NCBI RefSeq assembly: GCF_034676545.1
Contig: NZ_JAUCBZ010000015.1
Location: 3,463,501 to 3,527,500 of the forward strand
Length of the DNA: 64,000 bases
Source of the DNA: Pararhodobacter sp.
Lineage (GTDB): Bacteria > Pseudomonadota > Alphaproteobacteria > Rhodobacterales > Rhodobacteraceae
Reading direction: 5' to 3'
The notes under the pieces were generated by a model. That model made no database searches and was not told the DNA's origin. It saw only the letters and a program-made list of their open reading frames with translations. Within the stretch, counting starts at the first letter, position 1, and each line of letters begins with the position of its first letter. A program made the translations under genes and the position numbers. Positions 42,136 through 53,300 of this stretch are shown here, in pieces.

Positions 42136-45100
42136 CTACATCCCCATCGCCGCGAATTCGCCGTTCGCTTCCATCCGGTCCCAGGCGGCGAGGACGAGGC
42201 GGCGGGTGCGGTATTCGCCGTGGTGGCGGATTTCCTTTTCCTTCAGGACGCGGAAGGTTTCCGAGGGGTAGTCGGGGCCCTTCACGTCGGCGGGGTCGAG
42301 GATGTAGCGCAGCTCGTCGCGGGTCAGACCGTAGGCGCGGGCGTAGAAGGCGTCGAGATCGGCGCGGAGGAGGGCGCGGCGGTCCTCGTCCCAGGCGAAG
42401 GGCAGGCCGTCATGGCCCAGATCGCGGGCGAAGGGGGCGAGGCTGTGCGAGGTGTAGGTGAGTTCCAGCACCTTCGGAGTGATGAAAGCCACTTGGGGCG
42501 CAGTGTAAGATTCTGGGTGAAGCGTTGGGAACTGCGCAATTACATTCTTTCGAATATGTGTTCCGCCTACTTTGGCTTGAGCAACATAATCTAGGGTCAG
42601 ACTATTTAGATTTGCCAACAAGCATGCACTTAGCGCCGGCGGGTCAATCAATGGCAACAACAGCGATAGTGTATCGTCTGTTGCCGTTATCGGAAACGCG
42701 GCCGCCACGACTGTCCTTTCGTTGGATGCGTTGGTTATATCTCGCCAACCCATCATCCAGCTGCGGCGCCACCCCTTTTCCAGAAGTCGATTAGCCACCT
42801 CTGTCTTGGGAACAAACCGATCAGTCCCACGCCAGTCCTGTGCGCCGAGGCGGATTTGTTCGGGTGCGTCAAAGCGATGGTCGTAGTGCCAGATGGATCC
42901 TCCCCTCTTTACAGGTAGAAGATTACCATTGCTATCATGCCCCAGATATTTCTCAAATAGCTCTGCATCTGACTGATTTGATGATGTAAAGAAATTCTGA
43001 ATCACAATTACTTCGAATGGCGAGCGCTCTGGTTTACAGGTCGCATCAATAAGTGCAGCACCGAAAGAGCAGATCTTTGCAGTCAGTGACGCATCATGCC
43101 TCGTGCGGAAGACCGGCGCCGTTTTGGTATTCGGATTAATGGCGGCGATTTCCTGAGGTGAAAGACTGAAGTTGCGTTCCGGTTCTGCAATCTGAGAGGG
43201 TTCGGTTAGGTAGAAGGCAAAGTGTGCTACCGGTTCATCTCTGCCAAGCGTCAGGAGGGCGAATTTATAGCTCCTGTGGACGCTTGGAAAAATCGGCGCA
43301 GAGTTTTCAAAATCCACAAGTCGGGAGATCCTTTTTCCTTCGACAAGGTGAGCAAAGAAAGTTGCCGTCGTTGCGTCAGTAGCTATTCCCGTTGGCACTA
43401 CGATTCCGGCGCGCCTCAGTGCAAGTTCAGAGAATAACTCAGCAAACAGGCTATATGTGTTCACCTTTCCTCGGGCAGTGAGATCAAATCGCCCAGACTC
43501 TCTTGAGAATTCATTGCTGGCATCAAAGGATCGCTTGCTCTTCGTGAACTCTGAAAATGCGTTTGGGTCGTTCTTTTCAAGTGCCGCGATTGCTCTCTTT
43601 CGCGCCGCGCCTTTCATTTCGGCGATTTCGGGCCTTCGCGACGCAAAGTATTCCTCTTCTGACAGCTGCATCACCTCCCACGGCGGGTTGCCCAGCACCA
43701 CGTCGAACCCACCCCGCTGCATCACATCGGGGAACTCCAGTGGCCAGTGAAAGGCGCGGGCGCGGCGGGCGGCCTTGGGCGCGTCCATCATCGCCTGCCG
43801 CATCTTGCCCTGATTGAGGGCCATCCACAGCTCCTCGGTCGTTGGCACGGTGCGGGCAGAGGCCCCCGCCGGTGCGCCGCCAACCTTGGGCAGCAGGAAG
43901 GCCGCGACATACAGGTTCGCCGCCGCCGTCGCCCGAACAAAGGCCTGCCCCTTGCGCAGTTCCTTGAATCGCGCGGCCTTGGCCCCGATCTGCTCGACCG
44001 TATCCTCGGGCAGATCGCGGAAGCCCGAGAAATCCAGCGCCAGCGGTTTCATCTCGGGCATGGCAACCTGGCCGGTGCCGAAATCGAACCCGCCCTGACC
44101 GGACGTCGCGGCGCGGTTGGCTTGAAGGTAGTATTTCGCGGTGGGTTTGTCGTCACCCGTCAGCGGCTTGTAGGCCGCATCGGGGATGCCGTCTTGCAGC
44201 ACCTTGAGGTCGAACACGCCCAATAGCGCATCGCCGCAGCGGATCTGCGCGTCGAAGAAGCCGAGGGGAAGGCCGGGGTCCACCGTCTCGATCCACAGCG
44301 CGACCTTGGTCAGCTCTACCGCCATCGGGTTACGGTCCACCCCGTGCAGGCAGGACCGCGCGACATCGCGCAGGGCATGGCGGAAATCGGAGAGCGACGG
44401 CGTGCCATCGGCGCGGATGCGGGCGAGCCGCGTGGCGATGCGGCGGGCGGCGGCCAGCAGGAAGTGGCCCGAGCCGCAGGCGGGATCGATGACCGAGAGT
44501 TTCAGCAGCACCTTGGCGGGATCGTCCGCCTCGGCCTCTGTCTTGTCCAGCACCGGATCGAGCGCAGTGTCGAGCAGCGCCTGAACGAGGCTGTCGGGCG
44601 TGTAGTATGAGCCTGTGGTCTTGCGCTGGTTGCCCTTCTGCTCGGCGGCTTCAGACGCGAAGAGCAGGGTCTTGCCGTCGTCGCCCAACTGCGGCTGCAG
44701 TTCGAGGAGGGATTCGTAGACGGAGCCCAGTTCCTCGGTCTCCATGGCGCGCCAGTTAACAGGGACCATGCCGGTTTTCTGGTCGAGCCAAGAGAGGCGG
44801 TAGAGCGCCTCCATGAAGGCACGATTGCGCAGGCGGGCAGTCTCGAGGTGGGGCAGCTTGTCGTCGGAGAAGAGGCCGCCGAGGGCCGGAAGCGCGAGTG
44901 CGGCCTGGCCATGGGCCAGCGCATGAAAGACAATCTTGACGCCCTCATAGCGGTCGTGATGCTTGTCCCACGAGGCGGCGCGGTAGCATTGCGCGCGCAG
45001 GGCCACCAGGCTGTAGCCCTCTGCATAAAGCTTGCGGGCGTCGGGCTTGCCCTTTTCGGGGTGCAGGAGATTGCGATCCTCGGCCACCATCAGGAAGATC

Positions 45101-45951
45101 AGACGGTAGACAAGGCGGAGGAGTTCGTTGAACCACTCGGTCAGGTTGACCTCGCCTGATTTTAACTTGGTCGCGAGATCAGGGTTGGCCTCGAGGAAGC
45201 CAGACCCGAGAACCTTGAGCGCGATCTGGACCTGAAGTGCCAATCTGTCGCGCGCAACTTCGCCTTCCTTCGACCCTGCGTCGCGCCAGCGTTCCAGCGC
45301 GCAATCTGTCGCCGGGGCGTCTGCGACGCCAAAGCGGGTGCGATGGATCAGTAGCCAGAGGACGGCAAAGGAGGCGGCATCCTCGTTGGTGAATATCTGG
45401 GAGAGGTCGGCCTCGATATACGCTGGGCGGGTCAGCGATGCGTTGTCGCGCATCAACCGGATCAAGGTACCGTTTGTAACGAGCCCCCAGAGGGTTTCGT
45501 CATGCTCGTTCAGGTGGTCCTGAAGCGCGAAGGCGGGGGAGCGTGTGCGGTCAGTCGAGAGCGTCGCACTGCGCCGGTCAAGTTTTTCGTCTGATGGGGG
45601 TACAACCACGATCGGCACTCGTCCGCCCGCGATGAAGGCCAAAGCGCCATCCGCTGGGGCAAGGTCATCGAAGCCAAAGGTTTCCTGCAGAAAGGCTTTG
45701 ATAAAGCGTCGCGTCGCATCTGCGGAGGGGTCAGCGATCTTGGCAAAGGTGTCAAAATGGGACTGGCCGACGCGAAAAGCGGTTGAGATTTCCTCGCGGA
45801 TCGTCAGCCCCTTGCGGATGCGGTAATCAGCCTCCGTCTGTTCTGACGCCTCACGACGGTCGGCTGCAGCGACCATGGCAGGCGCGATAAGGTTGCCTTC
45901 AAGGCTAAGCGATGGCCAGGCGGACATGTCAACGATGGGTTTGCGCGCCAT
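42136..45951 (-). CDS. drmMI: large DNA adenine methylase, DISARM DrmMI-like
   Basis: 1271 residues. Residues about 1-330 are an N-terminal helical region typical of Eco57I/PglX-like enzymes. SAM motif I DPACGSGHFLLAAARRI is at about 487 and VDRNPMAVELTKVALWIE near 520. Motif IV GNPPWEVMQLSEEEY is near 753. A large target-recognition region follows. It would mark host DNA as self by methylating adenine in a specific sequence. Two bases separate it from the SNF2 gene. PglX of BREX is similar in size and motifs, but BREX core genes (pglZ, brxC, brxL) are absent, so the DISARM reading is better. Confidence 0.82.
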   Translation of the reverse strand: MARKPIVDMSAWPSLSLEGNLIAPAMVAAADRREASEQTEADYRIRKGLTIREEISTAFRVGQSHFDTFAKIADPSADATRRFIKAFLQETFGFDDLAPADGALAFIAGGRVPIVVVPPSDEKLDRRSATLSTDRTRSPAFALQDHLNEHDETLWGLVTNGTLIRLMRDNASLTRPAYIEADLSQIFTNEDAASFAVLWLLIHRTRFGVADAPATDCALERWRDAGSKEGEVARDRLALQVQIALKVLGSGFLEANPDLATKLKSGEVNLTEWFNELLRLVYRLIFLMVAEDRNLLHPEKGKPDARKLYAEGYSLVALRAQCYRAASWDKHHDRYEGVKIVFHALAHGQAALALPALGGLFSDDKLPHLETARLRNRAFMEALYRLSWLDQKTGMVPVNWRAMETEELGSVYESLLELQPQLGDDGKTLLFASEAAEQKGNQRKTTGSYYTPDSLVQALLDTALDPVLDKTEAEADDPAKVLLKLSVIDPACGSGHFLLAAARRIATRLARIRADGTPSLSDFRHALRDVARSCLHGVDRNPMAVELTKVALWIETVDPGLPLGFFDAQIRCGDALLGVFDLKVLQDGIPDAAYKPLTGDDKPTAKYYLQANRAATSGQGGFDFGTGQVAMPEMKPLALDFSGFRDLPEDTVEQIGAKAARFKELRKGQAFVRATAAANLYVAAFLLPKVGGAPAGASARTVPTTEELWMALNQGKMRQAMMDAPKAARRARAFHWPLEFPDVMQRGGFDVVLGNPPWEVMQLSEEEYFASRRPEIAEMKGAARKRAIAALEKNDPNAFSEFTKSKRSFDASNEFSRESGRFDLTARGKVNTYSLFAELFSELALRRAGIVVPTGIATDATTATFFAHLVEGKRISRLVDFENSAPIFPSVHRSYKFALLTLGRDEPVAHFAFYLTEPSQIAEPERNFSLSPQEIAAINPNTKTAPVFRTRHDASLTAKICSFGAALIDATCKPERSPFEVIVIQNFFTSSNQSDAELFEKYLGHDSNGNLLPVKRGGSIWHYDHRFDAPEQIRLGAQDWRGTDRFVPKTEVANRLLEKGWRRSWMMGWRDITNASNERTVVAAAFPITATDDTLSLLLPLIDPPALSACLLANLNSLTLDYVAQAKVGGTHIRKNVIAQFPTLHPESYTAPQVAFITPKVLELTYTSHSLAPFARDLGHDGLPFAWDEDRRALLRADLDAFYARAYGLTRDELRYILDPADVKGPDYPSETFRVLKEKEIRHHGEYRTRRLVLAAWDRMEANGEFAAMGM

Positions 45952-45953
45952 GA

Positions 45954-48719
45954 TCAGACCTCGCTCGGCATTAGGACGAACAGACCGATGACGTCTGGCG
46001 GCAGAACGGCCTCGACAGTGACGCGAGAGGCCGATCCGGCGGCGGCACGCAGGCGGGCGTGATCCTGCATGAGCTCTTCGGAACGGGTTTTGACAAACTC
46101 CGCCAACGGGCCGCCGAGCAGGTCGGGCAGATCCTCTTTCGCTTTGCCGATAAAGCGATCCCGAGCTGACGAAGCGAGGTCAGAGGTTGCGGGAGTGTTC
46201 AGAAACGCGCGGGCTGCTTCGCCGTTGGCGATAATCTTGCCGCCCTGCAGTGCGACAAGGGCCGCTTCCTCGGCCAAGAGCAGACGTTCTTTTCGCGCAT
46301 GGACAGTCAGCTTGAACCGGATCCGAAGCAGGACCACCCGGGTAACCTGCTGAACGGCTGAGGTGGGCCAGGCACCAACCCGGCCGATCCCAAGACCGGA
46401 CAACGCCTCTGGATCAAGCGATGCCTCTACCAGTGCCTCCGCGAGAGTGGCTGTCAGTGGATGAGTTCTGATGAGCAGTGCTGTCCCTGACGGCGCGGGT
46501 TCAATCATGGCAAGACGAATTGAGCCGGTCAGGCCCCGTTGTGCCAGCCGTTCTTTGAGGCCTGCCTCCAGCGCGTGGACATGCGCAACCAACAGGGTCT
46601 TTCGAGGTTCCAGAGGCACGCCAAAGCGGGACATAGCGCGTTCAATGAAAACCTTCGCATCTTCTGGCGATCCAAGGAGAGTGCGAACCTTTTCCCACTC
46701 TGGTGCTACTTCCTGCGGCTTCATCGCATTCTGGGCGAAGCGTGCGCGGGATTTCTTCTCGCTATCTGATGCGTCGCGCCAGCGCGCTTCCATGGCTTTC
46801 GTGCCATCGTCGAGGCGAAGGTCGAGCGCCAGCTGCCTTGTTCCACCCCGGCGCAACATCATCGAAGCCATCAGCGCGTCAGTTACGGGCCCCCGATTGT
46901 CAGGGAGTGGCACAGTAACGCCAGTTGCCTTGCGGATTTCTTCGGCCTTACGCAGGATCACTTCGAGAACGGCGCCGTCGATGGCGCTATCCGGTGAAAA
47001 CATCATGATCGAGCGGACAAGCTCTGCCGGCTGTCCAAAGCGGTCAACGCGACCCTCGCGCTGCTGATGCCGGGTAGGGTTCCAAGACAAGTCGTAGTGA
47101 ATGACGGTGTCGAAGAGCTGTTGAAGGTTAATCCCTTCGGACAAACAGTCGGTGGCCACCAAGATGCGCTGAATTTCCTTCTGGTCATCGGCCGACGCCA
47201 TTTCGGCCACGCGGTCACGGCGCTCGTCGGGTGTCAAAACGCCTGTAACGGCTTCGATGGCCAGCTTGGGAAACGCCTTCCGCAGTCCATCACGGACATG
47301 CTCAGCAGTGGCGATATAGCGGCAAAATACGACGGGGTTCGCGCCTTTCTTGATCAGCGGCGTGAGCGCATCGATAAGAGCTGTAAGCTTCGGGTCGGCT
47401 TTGTAAATCAGCTCTTCTGCCTGGACGACCAAGGCCAAGAGGGCCGGATCAGTATCAAAGCCAGTGCTGGGTTCGATATCGACAGCATCTTCGTCATCGG
47501 AGTCTTCGTCATAGATCTGCGGCTCAAGTCGATCACTCTCATTGGACATCCGGTTGCGAAGGGCGCTGAGGGCGGCAGCTGGCGACGACCCAACACAGCG
47601 CATCAGGGCGAGCGTGCCCCAGAAGGCGAGACGCCGTTCCCGAAGCCCAGAACCTGCTCGCGAGACAACGCCAAAGCAGTAACCTAGTACCGCCTCTTGG
47701 AAATCGAGATGCGCCTGCGACAGCCGGTAAGGGGACTCGGTCGTTTCGTGCTTTGGGAAAGCGCGGTTTTCGTTCCATTCCCCCGAAATGAGATCGATCC
47801 GCTGGCGCTGCACGAAATGTCGCGCCAGACGTTCCCGGTAGCGGGCGTCATCAAAATTCATCGCGCCAAAGGACGGCTCGATTAGTGAAAGAAGGCGACC
47901 GAACGCATCTTCATCACCTGAATGGGGGGTCGCTGTCAGAAAGATCATCCGACGCTCCGGATCGCGGGCAAGGCCAGAGAGCAGTTCGAAACGTTGCTGC
48001 TTGCCCTTGTGCGTCCCCACACACGCATGGGCTTCGTCCACGATCACAAAATCGGGGCACGCTCGAGCAAAGCCTTCACGACGCTTTTCTGCCTTGATGT
48101 AGTCAAGGCTGACGACAGTGTAGGGGAAGGCATCGAACAGCGTCTGTGCGAGCGGGAGGCTGCGCTCAAGTCGGGCAGCACTGCCTGAGGTGACGGCGAC
48201 AGCATCGATCCCGAAGCGCTGCTTCAACTCCCCCACCCATTGCTCGACGAGGTGCGGCGGGCAAAGAACTGAGAAACTATCGACTTCGCCGCGGTCCATC
48301 AGTTCACGAAGGATCAGGCCCGCCTCAATTGTCTTCCCGATTCCGACATCATCGGCGATCAAGAGGCGTGGAATTTGAAGGCGAAGCGCCATCAACAGCG
48401 GAACAAGTTGATAGGTTCTGGGCTCAAATGCCAGTTGCGCGGCCGAGCGGAATGGGCCCGCTCCACGTCGAAGAGTTAGCCGCATTGCGTCTGCCAAGAG
48501 CGCTGCCTTCGACTGGACGGTGACCGCTGCGTCGTTGGGCAAGTCGAAGCGGGCTGCCTCAACCGGCTGGGTTTCGAGCGATGGGTCAAGGATGACCGTG
48601 TCATTCTCACTGCCAGAAAGCGGGCGTAGCGCCAGAATGCCCTCGCGCGGAGACGGCAATGCCACCCATTCCCGCCCACGCGCGCGCACAAGATCTCCGG
48701 GAGCAAAATTTACGGCCAT
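45954..48719 (-). CDS. drmD: SNF2-family helicase, DISARM DrmD-like
   Basis: 921 residues from ATG 48719 (MAVNFAPGDLVRARGRE); the frame runs upstream into drmB. Walker A is LLIADDVGIGKTIEAGLIL near 126, DEAH is FVIVDEAHACVG near 228, and motif VI is HQQREGRVDRFGQ near 558. The N-terminal 60 residues look like a small beta-barrel. SNF2-type motors translocate along DNA. In class 1 DISARM a SNF2 protein (DrmD) sits with DrmMI, as here. Four bases follow the drmB stop. Confidence 0.85.
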   Translation of the reverse strand: MAVNFAPGDLVRARGREWVALPSPREGILALRPLSGSENDTVILDPSLETQPVEAARFDLPNDAAVTVQSKAALLADAMRLTLRRGAGPFRSAAQLAFEPRTYQLVPLLMALRLQIPRLLIADDVGIGKTIEAGLILRELMDRGEVDSFSVLCPPHLVEQWVGELKQRFGIDAVAVTSGSAARLERSLPLAQTLFDAFPYTVVSLDYIKAEKRREGFARACPDFVIVDEAHACVGTHKGKQQRFELLSGLARDPERRMIFLTATPHSGDEDAFGRLLSLIEPSFGAMNFDDARYRERLARHFVQRQRIDLISGEWNENRAFPKHETTESPYRLSQAHLDFQEAVLGYCFGVVSRAGSGLRERRLAFWGTLALMRCVGSSPAAALSALRNRMSNESDRLEPQIYDEDSDDEDAVDIEPSTGFDTDPALLALVVQAEELIYKADPKLTALIDALTPLIKKGANPVVFCRYIATAEHVRDGLRKAFPKLAIEAVTGVLTPDERRDRVAEMASADDQKEIQRILVATDCLSEGINLQQLFDTVIHYDLSWNPTRHQQREGRVDRFGQPAELVRSIMMFSPDSAIDGAVLEVILRKAEEIRKATGVTVPLPDNRGPVTDALMASMMLRRGGTRQLALDLRLDDGTKAMEARWRDASDSEKKSRARFAQNAMKPQEVAPEWEKVRTLLGSPEDAKVFIERAMSRFGVPLEPRKTLLVAHVHALEAGLKERLAQRGLTGSIRLAMIEPAPSGTALLIRTHPLTATLAEALVEASLDPEALSGLGIGRVGAWPTSAVQQVTRVVLLRIRFKLTVHARKERLLLAEEAALVALQGGKIIANGEAARAFLNTPATSDLASSARDRFIGKAKEDLPDLLGGPLAEFVKTRSEELMQDHARLRAAAGSASRVTVEAVLPPDVIGLFVLMPSEV

Positions 48720-48723
48720 TAGA

Positions 48724-50310
48724 TTAATCCTTGAACATCGAAATGAGCTCGTCGGGCACTCCGCCGGCGCAAGTCTCGGGTAACTCGAAAAGCGTCCAGC
48801 CCTTTTTGTCAGCGACCTCGCGCGCGGCCTCAGACAGGACTTCGGTGCAGGCGGCAACAAAATGATTACCCCAAACAAAGCTCATGTCCTGTTGGGCGAA
48901 GGTGACGTAAGCGCTATCCGGGGCCGGTATCCCGGCATCCTTGAAGGCAGGCTCCCATCCTTCTGAACTCGCCGAGCGAGACGATTTCGTCGCCAGTATG
49001 ACTTCACCCCGCGCAAGATCGATCAGCATTTGTTTCGCTTCATCACTGGTGCGGTCAATCAACTCGTGATCCGGCTGGTTGAAGTAGGAGAGCAGACAAC
49101 GATAGCAGCCACGGACACAGGCATCACCAGCACGATCCACCAGGAGCTTCGCATCGCCCGCCGCGATGGCATCGTCGACTTTGTCGAAGTGCATGATGGA
49201 CAATGCTTGCCTCGCCACTTTGCCCAAGGCATGTACGTCTTCGACCAAGCGGTTTAGGACACCGGCACCGCCCTCCGTCGCTTCATAGGCGAGGATTGAG
49301 CGTCGGTTATCTCGGGCGGGCAACGGCTCCCCAAGGATCTCGCCCTCTTCAAGCTGAAAAGTGACCGCAATTCCGCGCAATAGCGCATGTTGGACGGTGG
49401 CGATTGTTTCGGGGGTGTAGGCATCTGGTTCGCGGAAGCGGAGCAGAAGCGCATTCTTGCGGTCCCGCACGATTGGCACGATGCGGACCGGTCTTGCGAC
49501 GTCCGGCGGCACATCGACATCCGGATCCTCGTCTTCCGATTTCGCCCAATATCCGCTGCGCGGGTCGATGTTGAAGCCGAAGACGGTCTGGTTTTTGCGC
49601 CGCTTTAGTCCCTTGTTGATCCGGCTGATCTCAGCACTGTTTGCGTATTGGAGGGCGAGTATCGATGTTTCGCCGCAACGGAAATCAGCTTCGGTGACCT
49701 GAAGCCGACCATCCTTTCTGGGCCAAGAGAAAACAGTCTGGATATCAAATCCCTGGCGTACCCGCTCTTCGTCGTTCGCAGTGATACGGTCCGCGGGGGC
49801 AGCTTCGACATTGTCGATCCGGAGTGTTTTCTGCACTGGGACCTCGCCCGCCATGGGCGAGTTACAGGCGTGGCAGCGCTCGACTTCTCCTTCGTGGCAG
49901 GCGCCGCAATTGGAACAGATGAAGATATCCTTGGTAGCCAGTTCCGAGCCATCCCCGGTGCGCACCTCTGGCGGCAGCTTGGCCTTCATCACCCGGTAAG
50001 CCCGACCCTCGTGATAGATCAGGCTTCGTGGACCGAATTCCGAGATTGCGAGGAACCGGGCACGTTGCAGGAAGGAACCGGCCTTTCCTTCGCCAGGAAC
50101 AAACGCGTAGAGCGGCAGCCGCGGGAAGTTGTACCCCGGCAGAAAACCTTCAGTCGCAAGGTATCTATACGAATAGAAGTCCGATCCGTTGGTGGCCTTC
50201 CCCTGCTCAAGAATCGCTATCTGATCGCTTGCCTGCATCTGAGCAGCTTTAATCTTGCGCCGGTCGGCACCAGAAAGGCCCGTGATCTCAGACCTGCTAT
50301 TGGCCTCCAT
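48724..50310 (-). CDS. drmB: DUF1998 protein, DISARM DrmB-like
   Basis: 528 residues. An N-terminal zinc cluster reads CSNCGACHEGEVERCHACNS (about 132-152). The C-terminal DUF1998 hallmark reads CVRGCYRCLLSYFNQPDHEL at about 402 (C-x4-C-x2-C). There is no ATP site, as in DrmB, which pairs with DrmA as a DNA-binding partner. The family position directly after the DrmA-like gene (three-base gap) and before SNF2 fits class 1 DISARM. The C-terminal 70 residues carry a further conserved-looking part (YVTFAQQDMSFVWGNHF). Confidence 0.85.
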   Translation of the reverse strand: MEANSRSEITGLSGADRRKIKAAQMQASDQIAILEQGKATNGSDFYSYRYLATEGFLPGYNFPRLPLYAFVPGEGKAGSFLQRARFLAISEFGPRSLIYHEGRAYRVMKAKLPPEVRTGDGSELATKDIFICSNCGACHEGEVERCHACNSPMAGEVPVQKTLRIDNVEAAPADRITANDEERVRQGFDIQTVFSWPRKDGRLQVTEADFRCGETSILALQYANSAEISRINKGLKRRKNQTVFGFNIDPRSGYWAKSEDEDPDVDVPPDVARPVRIVPIVRDRKNALLLRFREPDAYTPETIATVQHALLRGIAVTFQLEEGEILGEPLPARDNRRSILAYEATEGGAGVLNRLVEDVHALGKVARQALSIMHFDKVDDAIAAGDAKLLVDRAGDACVRGCYRCLLSYFNQPDHELIDRTSDEAKQMLIDLARGEVILATKSSRSASSEGWEPAFKDAGIPAPDSAYVTFAQQDMSFVWGNHFVAACTEVLSEAAREVADKKGWTLFELPETCAGGVPDELISMFKD

Positions 50311-50313
50311 CAG

Positions 50314-53300
50314 CTAAGTCCGAGCTGAATTGTAAAGTTCACGCCAGCGGTCAAACGCGCGGTCAAATTCCTGCGGTGCGCGCATAGCAACCTCGAGGAT
50401 GAAATCATCAACATCGCCCATCCAGACGGGTTTCTTGCCGTCCATTGATGCGAGGATTTGGTCCAGCACCCGCTTCATAGGGGCGCGCGCAGCTGTCACC
50501 AGACCTGGCTGGTTGATGACGTCGGTCACATCCTGTTTCAGCGGGTACTTTGCCTCCTTCAGATCAAGGATCTCGGGAATGTCTGCTGAAAGCGCCAGCT
50601 TGGCCTCGGCCAGCCAAACGGCATGCAAGTGCGAGCGAACCAACTCCTCGTTGGTGATATCGAGCGCAGGGGGCCTGACGACCCCCGCCACCATATCGTT
50701 GCGGCGCTCGAAGAAATACTGATCGTGCGGCGACTGCGCAGCGCAGTAGGTGACGATGACTGCTGCCTGTCCGGATCGCCCTGCCCGGCCAGCACGCTGC
50801 GCATAGTTGGCCGGTGTAGGCGGCACGTTGCGCAGATAGACTGCGTTCAACGCGGAAATGTCGACGCCAAGCTCCATCGTCGGGGAACAGAACAACGCGG
50901 GGAGGAACTGATCGGATTCGCCGGATGATTTGATCTCTGCTGCGTTTTCTTTGAGCTTGGCGCGGTCGTCATCCTCAAAACGAAAGCGCCATTCTCGCCA
51001 CTCCCGCTGCCTTTGTGAAACCTGAGCCGTATGCTCGCGACCTTCCAGCCCCCAATAGGTGCTGCGGCCCTTTTTCAGATCGGTCGCAATAGCGTTGTAA
51101 AGGTCGTGGAAATACCGATTTCCCTGTGCCTGCCCGGCACGGACAGCTTCCCCAGGCACCAGACGAACGGCCGAAGGCGACAACCGCCATCCGAGCAGAT
51201 CAGTTTCGATCTCGACAAGTGAAACCAGTCCCTCTCGAGCCATCAACTCCAGAAGGCCGGTCATAACGGCCAGGTAATCGGTTTTGTTGAGCTTCGTACC
51301 GATCACGCTCTTGCGGTTTATCGTGCGACCAATCCGGGAGTTGTGCCCCGCACGGATAATGGTCTGCTCTTCACGCAGTCCAACACGATCCTTTCCAGGT
51401 GCCTGCAAGAACAGGGTTGACCTGCTTCGGGGTGTTTCCTTCTGATCGATAGCCCAAGGTGTTCTCAACAGGTTTCGCGATTTTTGCCCGACGGTGTCGA
51501 GAACGGTCAGATCTAGTGCCTCGGTGCTGACCGCCAAACCCTCAAGCATCGCGCCAAGAATTTCCTTAAGCAGTTTCTTGCAGGCAGAGGCATCAAGGTT
51601 TCCAAGGTCAGGAAGGATAGCCATCAGGCTTTCTCTGTCCTCCGAGATGTCATCCAGCCCGATGAAGTCGACATCGACCAACTTCAGAACCGACAAGCTG
51701 GGGTTGGTATAGCGCCATCCCCGCCGCAGATCAGTCCAGACCCGGTGGGCCAGAACTTTGGCAAGTGAACGTTGAGAGTCTTCCCGAACCACTGCACCGG
51801 CTTCCGGGTCAAGCATCCAGTGGATTCGAAAATCCTTGTTGGCGGCTGTAAAGCCGAGCGCCTTCACGACGCGTAGTCCGAATTCGTCTTCGGCAATGCC
51901 GTCCTCGCCAGCGTCGAGCAGGGCACGAAGGATTGCGCCACGCAACAAACTCACGAACAAATAATCGTTGAAGTGACCTGCCTGAAGGGCAGCGTCCTGG
52001 CGGTTATCGGTGAAACCAAGCAACTTTCGCTTTTCTGGCGGAACACCGCTGCTGTCCCCATTCATCCATTCAAGAGCAGTCGAGACGAGGTGCGTGGTTG
52101 CCGAACTCCGGCCTTCGCCTGAAAGCCCGGCGAGCTTGCTGCGTTCCCGCATGCTCGGGTGTGGCTGGTCTAGGCAGCATGGACAAAACCCGAACTTGCC
52201 GGGAATGAACCAGAAACTTACGCCGTCTGCACCATAGCGCCCATTGGGTCGTACCGTGGCCTGCTCAAGCAAACAACTCTTGCGGTTGGAACGGAGCCGC
52301 TCGATGCCGTTTCGCTCTTCGCGCCAATCTTCTGGGTAAGTCTCAGGATCGCCCGTAAAGGCGTAGTCCGGATCACTTCCCCCGATGGGGGTCAGGTAGC
52401 CTGCAATATCGCCATCTGGGTCTGCGATAGGCGTCTCGTCAATGTTTCGGGGCAGGAAGCAAATCCCATCTGCGTCCTCTGTCTTGGTTACGACATGGAC
52501 TTCATGGCCGCATTCCCTGCAAAACCGCGTCGGGTAAAGGCGATGGCCTGGCGCATCAGGATCTTCCAGTTGGCCTTCGAACAGGACCCTTCTGGGGCGA
52601 CCAGTTAGCGTCGTGAAAATCTCACCTGCGCCAGAGATGAAGCGATGCAGCTTGAATGCGAGAAATGCGCCTTTGCCATGACCACCACGTTCGGCCTCCG
52701 GAAGGCTGACTCGAGTCAGGAATTGCTCAAAACCTTTCCGGCATGTTTCCGCGTCGATCTCGCTATCTTCCGAAAGCAGTTCGACCGCGGTGTTGAAAGG
52801 GACAGGTTTCTTGCGCTTAAGTTCTTGACCATCATCCAGACCGATCGCGAGTTCCGCCCAGACCGCAAGAGGATGTCCCTGCAGCACCTCATCTGTCAGA
52901 TTGTCGGGAAGCTCATTCGTGAGAACAGGGGCCAGCTTGGACCGCACATCTTCGAGCTTCAAACGGTCATCCGTCGCTCGCTGAAGAGACTCGTCAATCA
53001 CGGCATCAGGACCAATTGATGCCCCAAACAATCTGGATGCAACATCTGCGACGGCTTTAGCGCGACCAGCCTCTGAACCCTCGCTCGCCATGGTGGCCGA
53101 GGTGCCGATACAGATGGGTGCTTTGGTTGGAGCGCAGCGGTTCCGGAGGCGCCGGACAAGGATGGCCACATCAGCGCCCTGACGGCCGCGGTAAGTATGA
53201 AGTTCATCGAGCACGATGAACTCGAGGCCACTGGCATTGTCGATGACCTTGGTGTCGAGGCTGTCCTGACGAGTCAAAAGTAGTTCTGCCATCATGAAGT